From positions 27,158,001-27,222,000 of the forward strand of contig CM060733.1 of assembly GCA_030704615.1 (NCBI GenBank): DNA of 64,000 nucleotides, given 5' to 3'. This DNA comes from Takakia lepidozioides (lineage: Eukaryota; Streptophyta; Takakiopsida; Takakiales; Takakiaceae). Both the position numbers and the translations under genes were made by a program. The notes under the pieces are model-generated. The model did not search any database, was not told the DNA's origin, and saw nothing but the letters and a program-made list of their open reading frames with translations. This document shows, in pieces, positions 39,855-49,333 of this stretch (within the stretch, counting starts at the first letter, position 1; the number at the start of each line of letters is the position of its first letter).

Positions 39855-40049
39855 ATGAGGAGGATCTGCAGTCATTATCCTGACTACAACCATGCTAATA
39901 TATGGATACGTGACATATAATGAGGAGGTCTTGCAGTCATTGTCATGACTACAAACATCCTGATATGTGGACACGTGGCATGTATTGAGGAGGTCTTGCA
40001 GTCATGATCCTGACTATGACATGCTGATATATGGACACGTGGTGTCATA
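39855..40049. repeat. Three tandem units of about 65 bp in the CACTA subterminal region
   Basis: Units start at 39855, 39921 and 39986 (66, 65 and 64 bp). Each runs TGAGGAGG..CTGCAGTCAT/TTGCAGTCAT, then a GACTA word, then TATGGACACGTGG or a close variant. Confidence 0.9.
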
Positions 40050-40501
40050 TGAGGGGTTGTTTTGAACTTTTAAATGTATTGGACAAGCAGAGCCACGACT
40101 ATGCTTATCTCATTAGGGTTAGTAGAGATTAGGGTTAGTATTATTCAATACTAAACAAAGAGAAGAACAAAGGGAAGAACAAAGACACAAAAAATGACTC
40201 TGCAAAATGAATGTTTTATTCATAGGCAAGAATCACAGGAAAGAACATAAAGACAACAGTAGATGTAAGAGCTTCTCTTAAACTGCTGCCAGTCAAATTT
40301 ACAATATAGCACCTGAGTCCCAAAATCTGCTCCTCAAACAATAGTATGACAAAGTGCAAAGGACACTACATATGCACTGAAGATAACAACAGATGTAAAA
40401 TGCGTATGTCTTTCTACATTTGCTACTGTTCCAGCATAACAACAAATCAGCATGATAGGGTGCACCCACATTTTGCATGTACATGTCCACAAGGGTACTG
40501 T

Positions 40502-42587
40502 TCAGAATGACATTTGGTAAAATTCCAGCTCTGACAATGTTGCGATGGACTTATGTGCCCTTTCCAGAGCTGTCAGGCTTGCACATGCATCGCAAATGCA
40601 CAAAAATATGATGTGGTCAGGCTTCACCCCTTCCCCCATCATTTGATCATAGGTCTCCAAAGCCTCCATACCACGTCCGCCCTGCTGTGCATACCCTGCA
40701 AGCATCGCGTCCCATGACACCACATCTCGTTCAGCCATAGTGTTGAAAACTCCCTTTGCATCCTTAATGCACCCACATTTGGCATATATGTCACCAGGGC
40801 AGTGTTCAGAATGACATCCGGTACAATTCCAGCTTTGGCGATGTCACCATGGACCTCTTTCTGGCCCTCTTGGATGAATCTGGACCCACACTCTATCCCT
40901 GCTCCTTCAGCTATCCATGCCTATGCATAAATCATGCATACATCCTTGCCTTGCTGCTAGCAGCTGACGATGACAGCCTAGATTTATTCTAGGAAACACC
41001 CAACTCAACTTATCACACTAGTTCCTATGCTCAATTGCATATGCTACTCTCTATAATCAGACAGACATTCACCTTCTTGCCTGGATTGTCCCACCATTGA
41101 CTGGGTAAGAAAAGTATTCATTCCACAGCTTCTCCTCATCTCTGTTACATGTTTCTGGATGCTTTCCTGTTGTCACATTCGCAGTATCATGTCAAATCAC
41201 TCCAAACTATCAAAGGTTCACTCAACCAGCTAGCATGCAGAATTCAACATGGAAACTTAGGGTCAATTATGATAAGAAGGAAAAACAGGGTGAAATGTGT
41301 TGAAGAAGGTGCCTTCATTAGTAGTGCCTGATTTATCAATTCCACCGCTACTGCTGCAGCTTCCAATTGACCATCTATCCATGCAGGTTGCTAGTAGCTA
41401 TTGATCCACAGGGAATCATAGGAGCTTGAAGTCCGGCCCTCTTCGATGAATCTGGACCCACACTCTATCCCTGCTCCTTCAGCTATCCATGCCTCTACCA
41501 AAATCATGCATTCACCCTTGCCTTGCTGCTAGCAACTGATAATGAAAGCCTTGATTTGTTCTAGGAAACACCCAACTCAACTTATCACACTAGTTCCTAT
41601 GCTCAATTGCATCTTCTACTCTCTGTAATCCAACAGGAATTCATCTTTTTGCCTTGATTGTCCCACCGTTGACTCGGGTCAGAAAAGTATTCACTACAAC
41701 AGAACGCTCCCAGGCTTGCACACGCATTGCAAACACAAACAAATATGATGCGGTTGGGCTTCAACCCTTCGCGCAACATTTGCTCATAGGTCTCTAAAGC
41801 ATTCCTACCAACCCATGCTTGGTAAATCCTGCCAACATTATATTCCACATGATCAAAGATCGTTGAGGGATTCTATTGAACACTTGGTGAGCATAGATGT
41901 ACACCAGGGGAATGTTCAGAATGACATCTGGTACAATTCCAACTTTGATAATGTCACCATGAACCTCTTTGACCATTCCCAGGGCTGCTAAGCTCGCATA
42001 TGCATATTATAAACACAAATGAACATGACCCGGTCTGCCTTCATCCCTTCCCATATCATTTGCTCTTAGGTTTCCAAAGCCTTAATCCCATACCCATGCT
42101 GCACATACCTTGCAATCATGGCATTCCAAAACACCACATCTTGTTCAGCCATATTGTCGAACTCCCCCTTTGCATCAGGCTTGCTGCACCCACATTTGGC
42201 ATACATGTCCACCAGGGCAGTGTTCATAATGACATCTGGTACAAATTCAGCTTTGATGATGTCACCATGAACCTCTTTCCCCTTTCCTAGAGCTCCTAGG
42301 CTTACACACACATTGCAAACACAAACGAATGTAAAGTGGTTGGGCTTCTCCCTTTCGCACATCATTTGGTCATAGTTCTCAAAAGCCTCCATCCACACCG
42401 TAACTGTGCATATCCTGCAATCATCGCACTCCATGACACCCACATCTTGTTCAGGCATACTGTCAAACACTCCCTTCATACATGTCCACGAGGGTATTGT
42501 TAAGAATGACATGTGGTATATTGCAACTCTGACAATGTCGCCATGGACCTCTTTGCCCTTCTCCAGAGCTGCCAGGCTTGCACACAC
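40502..42587 (-). pseudogene. PPR gene fragments captured in the CACTA element
   Basis: Three pieces in minus-strand order: 42587-42066 (LEKGKEVHGDI, FENYDQMMCEREKPNHFTFVCVC, NTALVDMYAKCG, EQDVVFWNAMIARYVQHG), 41976-41603 (KEVHGDIIKVGIVPDVILN, LIMWNIMLAGFTKHG) and about 40890-40502 (VVSWDAMLAGYAQQGG, TYDQMMGEGVKPDHIIFLCICDACA). These are PLS-type repeats like those of the pseudogene at 24.6-26.1 kb. Frames are shifted and stops occur; no DYW domain is present here. Confidence 0.82.
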
Positions 42588-43290
42588 TACAAACTATCAA
42601 AGGTTCACTCAACCAGTAACTTACAGAAATTCAACCTGAAAATTTAGGGCCAATTTTGATAAGAGGGGAAAATAGGGTGAAATGTGTTGAAGAAGGTTGC
42701 CTTCATTAGCAGTGCCTAATTTATCAATTGTGCCGCTGCTGCTGCGGCTTCTAGTTCACCATCTACCCATGCAGGTTTCTTGTAGCAATGGATCCACAGG
42801 GAATCATAGGTAGTCTTGTGCTTGAAATCCGGCCCTCTTCCAGCAAACACCCCAACCCTAATGATGAGAGGGAAAAACAGACTAAAACAGGTTGAAGAAA
42901 AGGTGCCCTCACCAATTTAGGGCCGATTCTGATAAGAGGAGAAAACAGGGTGAAATGTGTTGAAGAAGGTGCCTTGAGTAGCAGTGCCAGATTTTATCAA
43001 TTGTGCCGCTGCTGCAATTTCCACAACTGAACTGACAGAGATTGAAACGCAGCTTGCTAAGACCAAGCTGACTCTCCCAAGAACCTTGTAAACATTAGGA
43101 AGAATACCAAATCATAACAAGAGCCCAAGAGCCCACATTTGCAGGATGGACTAACTTAGAACTTTACATGGTACATTAAGAAAAAGCCACACCTTGTGAT
43201 TGCGGTTGTCCTACCATCGTGAAGAAATTCAGGACCGAGTCTGATGAGAGGTCAAAACAGGCTGAAATAGGTCGAAGAAGAAGGTGCCCT
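40868..43290. repeat. Duplicated modules within the CACTA body
   Basis: A block of about 190 bp starting GATGAATCTGGACCCACAC occurs at about 40870-41057 and 41448-41632. A second module containing CAGGGTGAAATGTGTTGAAG or a variant, followed by AGTAGTGCC/AGCAGTGCC and a CCGCTGCTGC stretch, occurs near 41270-41380, 42665-42755 and 42935-43020, with a fourth degenerate copy near 43240-43285. Confidence 0.85.
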
Positions 43291-44189
43291 CACCACATTG
43301 TCCTCGACCTTGTGTCATGACCCATGGAGGATTTGACTGACCATGAACACAATAGGACCTCTTAAGTGTGTTGCTTGTGTCTGTAGTCAGGTAATGTCGT
43401 ATTGGTCTGTGAGAACCACCACGGTGCAGCTGAGCGGGCATCGATTGAAACACGGACTGCTAAGACCAAGTTGTCTCTCCCAATAACCATCAGGAAGAAT
43501 ACCAAATCATGGTACTAACAGGAGCCAAGAGCCCATTGCGATTGCGGTGCAGGTTGCGCTTCGCCCCTTCCTCCATCAGTAGCTCAAGAATAGGTCTGCA
43601 AAGCCTTCATCTCGTGCCCCTATCCAGCGATCATTGCGTTCCATAACAGCTCGATACTAAGAAACCGCGCAGGAGAAAAAGAGAAAGAAAAACTAAGTCC
43701 CAACCCTCTCATGCGCAACCCTATAAGTAATTTTTTTTTTAAAATTAACCTTTTGGCTACCAGGCTTGCACTAGAAGTCATTCTGGCGACTATTTGGTGG
43801 TGAGCTCGCGCTGGTCAACCATCGTTGACCAACCATCCCTCTAGTGCGGAGCCATGCAGTCATGACAACGTCTACCAAAGTAGTCGCCCAGAGGACTACG
43901 TAGTCACATAGTCATTTCAACGACTACGTGAAGCCCCATTTGATCCAAAAATACAGGGAAGTCATGGTCAAAGTCAGAAAAACCATGACTACCACGGCTC
44001 GGCAGTCAGATATACCGCGATCTGTTGTAGTGAATTTACATGTGACTGACGGTAAGAAAACTCGTATAGATCCATGAACGGAAATTGGAGGAAATCACAC
44101 AAACCCGGACAGAATCCATCGCGACTCAAACAGTGAGGAGGCAGGTGGACTTCAATAAGGGCCAGCCCAACTGATCCGGTCAAACAAAC

Positions 44190-44213
44190 AACCTCCACTG
44201 CCCAGTCGACGTT
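44190..44213. repeat. Palindrome copy 10 (degenerate)
   Basis: AACCTCCACTG, CC, CAGTCGACGTT. Upstream of FCP1-like gene A, outside the CACTA element. Confidence 0.88.
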
Positions 44214-44402
44214 GCGAGATGGAGGAGATGAGCCGGAGATGGTCGTTGCTCACCGCGAAGGAAAAGAGAGCGAGCAGCACCATCAGCAAATTCGGAACCC
44301 CTCCCCGAAACATGTATACACCTCATAACCATCTTAGCTATGTTCTTCTTTGTCCTTCTTCTAGTTTTCAAAATAAATTAATTGTTCTGTTATTCCACAG
44401 GA

Positions 44403-45194
44403 TGATATGATTCACCCTCCAATCGACTATCACAAATCTGTGAACCCACAGGATTGGTATCGCCTCTCTGAGGGACCGAAAGGATCTCGACCACGATACT
44501 ACGTCCTGGTTCTTGACGTCGACTACCTTGGTGAGGTTTACATCCGAGATGCCCTCCCGCAACCCATCCTTGTGTGTGCGCTGGAAAATTCAAGCTTGCA
44601 GTCCGAAATGGGTTGGACGACTTCCTGAAATGGGTCCTTAAGCATTTTGAGGTCTACTTTTGGAACACTGGACCGTTAGAAAATGTCTTGGATATAGGGC
44701 TGGCTTTGTTTGGAAGAAGGTTTTACAAGGTCAGGGAATTCAACAATGAGAACTGCGTGAAGCATAGACAGACGTTCAGTGCCGAATGGCCCAAATATCC
44801 GAAAGCGCCAATATATCTTAAACGTCTCTACGACCTTTTCACTGTAGACGACCCTGTAGCGTACAAATCAAACACACTTCTTATCGACACTGTAGAAAAT
44901 ATGTATAAGTCGTACTTGAACCCAAAGTCGCTCGGTATCATCCTTCCAAAATATAAAGCGCTCGTCGACCCATACAAGGACAGGTTTCTTCTTGATGAAC
45001 TCAAACCGCACCTGGAAGAGTTGCGGTTATCCGGAAAAGACGCTGATATATTCAACGTGGAAAAACCCATAGGATGTCCACCGTATAATGACCAAAGGTC
45101 AAATGCCTCTTGCTATGGGATTTGCAGTGACAGGTTTATCTTAGAAAACAAAAATTTCCTGACGCTTCATTGGAACAGTTTGAAACGTAAATAG
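44403..45194 (+). pseudogene. FCP1/NLI-type HAD phosphatase-like protein A, frameshifted
   Basis: Begins after a likely acceptor (TTCCACAG at 44395-44402). FCP1-homology proteins are HAD phosphatases (CTD phosphatases, Dullard, TIM50). Motif I region reads YYVLVLDVDYLGEV, keeping the DxD pair. The frame shifts near 44575 and resumes with GLDDFLKWVLKHFEVYFWN (motif II region) and NTLLIDTVENMYKSYLNP (motif III region), ending at the TAG of 45192-45194. A palindrome lies 19 bp after this stop. No targeting signal seen. Without the indel the domain would be complete. Confidence 0.7.
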
Positions 45195-45212
45195 CTGCTC
45201 TAGATTTTCATG

Positions 45213-45236
45213 AACCTCGACTGTCAAGTGGACGTT
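45213..45236. repeat. Palindrome copy 11 (degenerate)
   Basis: AACCTCGACTG, TC, AAGTGGACGTT, with ATG before the left arm. Between FCP1-like genes A and B. Confidence 0.85.
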
Positions 45237-45310
45237 TCTCCCAATGTCAATCTTGTCCTTGGTTTATCTTGATTACCACCTGAGTGGATGTATGAATTTC
45301 TCACAGATTG

Positions 45311-46037
45311 CAGCACCAGTTTCTCCAGTTGCGAAAGGATTGTGCTTGATAATTTTTGACCTGAATGGAGTTTTGTGCAAAGTCTTGAAGCACCAGAAGA
45401 GCTACCGTGTCCCCGAATGTCCGAGACAGACTACAGAATACCAGCTCTTGTTGGATTTCGACTTGTCTTTATGCAGGAAAAATATCGTGAGATGTGGACA
45501 GAGTTGAACAAACATTTCCGTCTAGGTATATGGAGCTGCATGATGTACAAGAACTTGCAGCCTATACTGGACTTTATGCTTTGGGGTCTTCCTCAGCCAA
45601 CATTCGTTATGTCTTAGGAAGATTGTATCTCCTGTCCTACTTCTGTCCACCCTCAATTTATATCAGGATACGACCCGCTGAGTCTGTTCTTGAAGCCATT
45701 GATGACTGTCTGGCAAAGATTTGGTGGTCAGTACAACCTGAGTAACACTCTACTTATTGACGATTCAGCTATTAAGTGTGTGTTGAACCCGCCTGAATCC
45801 TGCCTGATTCTAAAATCGTTTGAATCCGTTGAGACGGACTCTTGCTATCTCCAGAAGGTTCTTCAGAAATATTTGCTTGGAATAAAGAAATCTCACACGG
45901 TTTCCAGTTATCTCAAGGAAAAGAGGATAGGACTTAAGCCTTGTCAGAATGTTTCCACCGATCCCAAGTTTAAGCCTCTCCTGGATTATGTTGATGATTC
46001 TAATTACGGGAATCTCCGATATGATGCTTCAAAATAA
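45311..46037 (+). pseudogene. FCP1/NLI-type HAD phosphatase-like protein B, broken
   Basis: Follows a likely acceptor (TTTCTCACAG/ATTGCAGC, near 45306). Motif I reads LIIFDLNGVLCKV, so the second Asp of DxD is Asn, as in a group of plant NLI-domain proteins; general acid/base catalysis would be impaired. A frameshift near 45430-45470 precedes FRLGIWSCMMYKNLQPILDF (motif II region). A TAG at about 45616 replaces a sense codon before DCISC, and the frame continues through KPLMTVWQRFGGQ and NTLLIDDSAIKCVLNPPES (motif III) to the TAA at 46037. Confidence 0.7.
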
Positions 46038-46279
46038 AGATTTTATTGATCAACCACGTCTGTGATTCAATGTTTATTTTTTATTGGTTTTTTTTATAGG
46101 TTGTATTGTTTTTCCAGAAAAACTGTTGTGTACTGTGATTTCCTTTTCAATCTGAATTGACATGGAATTGTTTGGTATTTCCTAGTCTCATCCAAGCGTT
46201 TCTCCACCCCATACCATCCCGATCCTCTGAGATACAGGCCTTCTCCGAAACTCGTCTCGGGGGCTTTTTCAAATCCGAC

Positions 46280-46303
46280 AACCTCCACTGTGCAGTGGAG
46301 GTT
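46280..46303. repeat. Palindrome copy 12 (perfect)
   Basis: Perfect arms AACCTCCACTG/CAGTGGAGGTT around TG. Between FCP1-like genes B and C. Confidence 0.95.
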
Positions 46304-46343
46304 ATCCTGTGTCTGTACATTGACCTTGTAAGTTCGTTTCTGC

Positions 46344-48799
46344 ATGTTCATGGCGATGCTGTTGATGCCAACTTCTTGTCGGGACTTCCATTGGAATCCT
46401 CCATATCATAAATTCGTCTACAGAGGGACAACATTCACACTACTGTTGAGATTTCTGTCATCGACGGTGAAGCATCATCCAGGCACTTGGCTTCCCTTCA
46501 ATTGCACGACCCTCTTCTTCAGTCCATTCCTGAAAAGGATGTTCTGTCGCAGGATTGTTTAGGATTGAATGTCGAAGATGGAAGCCAACTTGTCAAATGT
46601 GTAGGGGATTTCGTGGACCTCACTCTACAATCCTCACCCTTCGTGTTAAGTGTCAATGGTGTGAAATCTACCTCGAGAATGTCATCCGTTGAGGACGCGG
46701 CTGAGGCTGTGGCTCCACAGCACAATGTTGCATCTCTTCCCTCCTTCTCTCCCCAGCACGAAGGTTGGACAGCCCAAATCAGAAGAAGTCAGGTAAAATT
46801 ACTTATATCTGAATTCTAACTCGTCATTTTGTTTTCCTTAGTACTGGGTCTGATGTTCTTGTTTTACTCCAGACCAGAAAATATGCGGATTGTGACCTTC
46901 CTGTCAAACGACGTCTTCATTGGAAATCTGTTCCGAGGTAATCCCTTCGTTACGTGTGAATTCCATTCAGGATGTGGAGTGCTCAAGGGACAATTTCCAT
47001 TCCGTTCCCCTTCTCCGAAACCCTTTCGACGAGGACAAGGACGAAACTTCAATTACAACTTCTGGGCTTCCCGACCCTGCGGTGTTGGCGCAATGTTCTG
47101 CACCGAGGAAGTGGAATAGGGCCCCCAAACCATTTCCATCTCTTCTACAAATCGATTACACCGGAGAGAAGCCCTTCGTCAGAGACAAAGCAGACTCGAG
47201 GAAGAAAAGGAATACCTCGGACATACCGGGGTCTCGTCAAAACACGTCCATTAGGATGTCAAGCCCGCCAGCGAGACTTTCCAATAAGGCGACATCAGTA
47301 TTATTCGATATCATTTCTCCACTTTCTTCTTTTTTCTGTTCGTTTGGTTATGCACTAATTAACTCCATCTTTTCTCAACAGGCGGGGATGCAGCACGATA
47401 CCTTCATCAATTTCCCTCCGTACAAGGTACTTTCCTGAACCTCCGCTTGGCAGTCGACGTTCATCTTCTTAGCAATATTAACCCTCCTCTTTAAACATTC
47501 CAAGCCCATAACATTGTGCAGTATTTTGCCATTTTCTGCACAATCGTGTTGATCTTCCATACACTCAATCATTCTGGGTCGTGGGTATTTTTCATGGCAG
47601 AAACACTAATGTCAGTGTGTGATTAACCTGCTCAGGATAACTTTGTCTCTCATCCTTTACATGCAACAGCGGGGAAGAGGAAACGGATGTTGTTAATTTT
47701 AAGTGTCAACGGACTCCTCTACTACCGGCCACCCCCAACCGGCGGTGAACTATTTAAGGAGAAATTTCGTTTCAGGAATGTGACACTTCAAGTTCCTGAC
47801 AGACCGTTTGTGGTGCCTCGGCCTGGAGTCTTGGAGTTTCTGGACCTTGCATTGAAGCATTTTCACGTGGCCATTTGGTCATGTGCTGATAGAGGTGTTC
47901 TTTGTAGGATGTTGGAGAGCTTCGTCCCCACGAAAATAGCGAAGAAGTTTTGCTTCATATGGTCTGCTGAGGATTGTAAGGATACCACCGGTTATATGAG
48001 GCCCGGGATGAAATATCTCGTGAAGGATATCCGAAGTGTTATTGTCAGGTACCTGGTAGACCATTTGCTACGCAGGGGCAAATAATTCTTGTAGATGATG
48101 AGCCATCAAAAGGCCTGCGAAACCCACAAAATATTGGATTCTTCCCTTTCTCATTCAAGCCTTCACCAAACGGATTGCATGACCGGGATGATATGACAAA
48201 AGCAGTGTGGCCATATATATCAGAGATGGTTGGAGCTTCAACAGTCGTTGATTACATTAGCGAGAACCGAGCAAAGTGTTCTCATAAGCCTATTGGTCGA
48301 GACCATGCCTGCTGGGCCTAGTATGGAAGATATCTTGATCCTCGTATTTGGATCCCACAACAAAAGGAACCTGATTACCTTGGTAGGCACGTGGATCCCA
48401 CTCTTCTCTTCTTTGTTCATAATTTGATTTTCCAATTCTTTTGCAGCTGCATTTGCACTCTTACCTCAACATATCCATATGCAAACTTCCACTTTGGGCC
48501 TAACATTTGTCATTTCCATCGCCTCTCCCCAGTTACATTCAAGGAACGAATTCTAAAAGAGGAACAAGAGTTGCGTGATTGGGAAGAATGGCGGGCGTGC
48601 CGGGAGGCTTCAAGGGCATCAAGTAGAGTTGGCAGTAACATTTCAGATGACAATGTCAGCCGGTTTCACCTTCTTGAAAGTATCTCCGTGTCATCTGGAG
48701 CGGAGACCGTTGCAAGTGGCTGTGGTAACCGGACGCGTCTTCGGACACATGCCTTGACTGTGAGCCGTTTGGGAGGCTCAGTATTATTAATGAGTTAGT
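46344..48799 (+). pseudogene. FCP1/NLI-type HAD-like protein C with long N-terminal part, broken
   Basis: Several exons. The N-terminal part (about 46.4-47.3 kb; includes VEISVIDGEASSRHLASLQL and ETSITTSGLPDP) is Ser-rich and unrecognised. Intron 47427-47669 (TACAAG/GTACTT...CAACAG) holds a palindrome 11 nt after its donor. The FCP1 domain follows: motif I LILSVNGLLYY, in which both catalytic Asp are replaced, then VPRPGVLEFLDLALKHFHVAIW and, after a frameshift near 48050, IILVDDEPSKGLRNPQN. A TAG near 48319 and an intron from about 48382 to 48530 precede a C-terminal Ser/Glu-rich tail (LKEEQELRDWEEW) ending at 48799. Catalysis would be impossible even if expressed. Confidence 0.6.
47438..47461. 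repeat. Palindrome copy 13, beside a splice donor
   Basis: AACCTCCGCTT, GG, CAGTCGACGTT, with TG before and CAT after. Inside intron 47427-47669. Confidence 0.85.
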
Positions 48800-49114
48800 A
48801 TAAGCCGTAACGGTTCTATGCCTTCAGCATCAATGGTTTGTATGGCATTAAGTCCATGAACGGATGGACAGTTGACATTCATTTTTCTGTTGGTCCATCG
48901 TCTTGAATGATATAATCTCAAATAAAATATGAATGTTTCATATTATCAATGAACTCCCGACAGACTCGTTTTTCCATGTTGTCCTCTTAATCACATCCCA
49001 TCATTGTTTCATATTTGGTTCTGCCATTATTCCATGTTTGTTTCTGGATGTCATTTTGGATATCGGAGCTCTCATCATTGTTTGATTCATTGCATCCTCC
49101 CATTCCTTTTAATG

Positions 49115-49138
49115 AACGTCAACTTGGCAGTGGATGTT
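49115..49138. repeat. Palindrome copy 14 (degenerate)
   Basis: AACGTCAACTT, GG, CAGTGGATGTT, flanked by ATG and CAT to give a 30-nt imperfect palindrome (49112-49141). The last copy before the right terminal repeat. Confidence 0.85.
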
Positions 49139-49303
49139 CATCTAAGACCACAATACATACTTGTATTTTTGCGTAGAATGTGTGGAGGATTACATAATTT
49201 GTTGTTATATAGTGCACAAATAGTCAAATAATTATAGATATATCTCTTTATTTCTATTATAGATTATAATTATTCATATATCTTGTATTATTTCTAGACC
49301 AAA

Positions 49304-49329
49304 CAAAAGTCCAGAATTAGTTAAAATAG
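49304..49329 (-). repeat. Right terminal inverted repeat of the giant element
   Basis: Reverse complement of 26301-26326 without mismatch. On this strand it is preceded by CA, so the end reads CACTATTTTAAC. Confidence 0.85.
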
Positions 49330-49333
49330 TGTT

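Larger units (their letters stand above)
39541..44032. mobile_element. Nested non-autonomous CACTA (EnSpm) element with PPR fragments
   Basis: Terminal inverted repeats of about 30 bp (2 mismatches) start CACTACAACAGATCG and read in from 39541 and, on the other strand, from 44032. The flanks are AAT at 39538-39540 and 44033-44035, a perfect 3-bp target duplication as CACTA elements make. Both ends contain many AGTCATG/CATGACT words, typical subterminal motifs. The 4,492-bp body has no transposase; it contains pieces of PLS-class PPR genes and duplicated non-coding modules. It sits between the ParB-like gene and the first FCP1-like gene and carries no palindrome copies, so it is younger than the giant element. 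Confidence 0.93.
26299..49331. mobile_element. Putative giant cargo-carrying DNA transposon
   Basis: Defined by a perfect 26-bp inverted repeat at 26301-26326 and 49304-49329, extendable to about 30 bp with one mismatch. It encloses a DUF7869-like transposase candidate (-), an unusual set of plus-strand genes (Ser/Pro-rich YSP protein, ParB-like protein, three FCP1-like HAD proteins), TTTAGGG-like subterminal tandem repeats and all copies of the 24-30 nt palindrome family. The right end starts CACTA when read inward; the left has CCCTA. A 4-bp direct repeat AACA can be placed at both edges (26293-26296 and 49334-49337) if the element begins AAC; a TTAA lies at the right edge only. Without the nested CACTA element the unit is about 18.5 kb. 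Element status is inference; the repeats and content are seen directly. Confidence 0.6.

Noticed and set aside
28184-49138. CRISPR-like array
   Set aside because: Copies are palindromic, irregularly spaced by hundreds to thousands of bases and lie in plant introns; there are no uniform spacers.
26299-49331. Classification of the giant element as an ordinary CACTA element
   Set aside because: Only the right end reads CACTA, no 3-bp duplication fits, and the encoded candidate transposase does not look like the usual CACTA TNPD-type protein.
26299-49331. Endogenous giant-virus insertion
   Set aside because: The palindromes recall hairpin transcription ends of giant viruses, but I saw no capsid, packaging ATPase, DNA polymerase B or other core viral gene, and the genes have spliceosomal introns.
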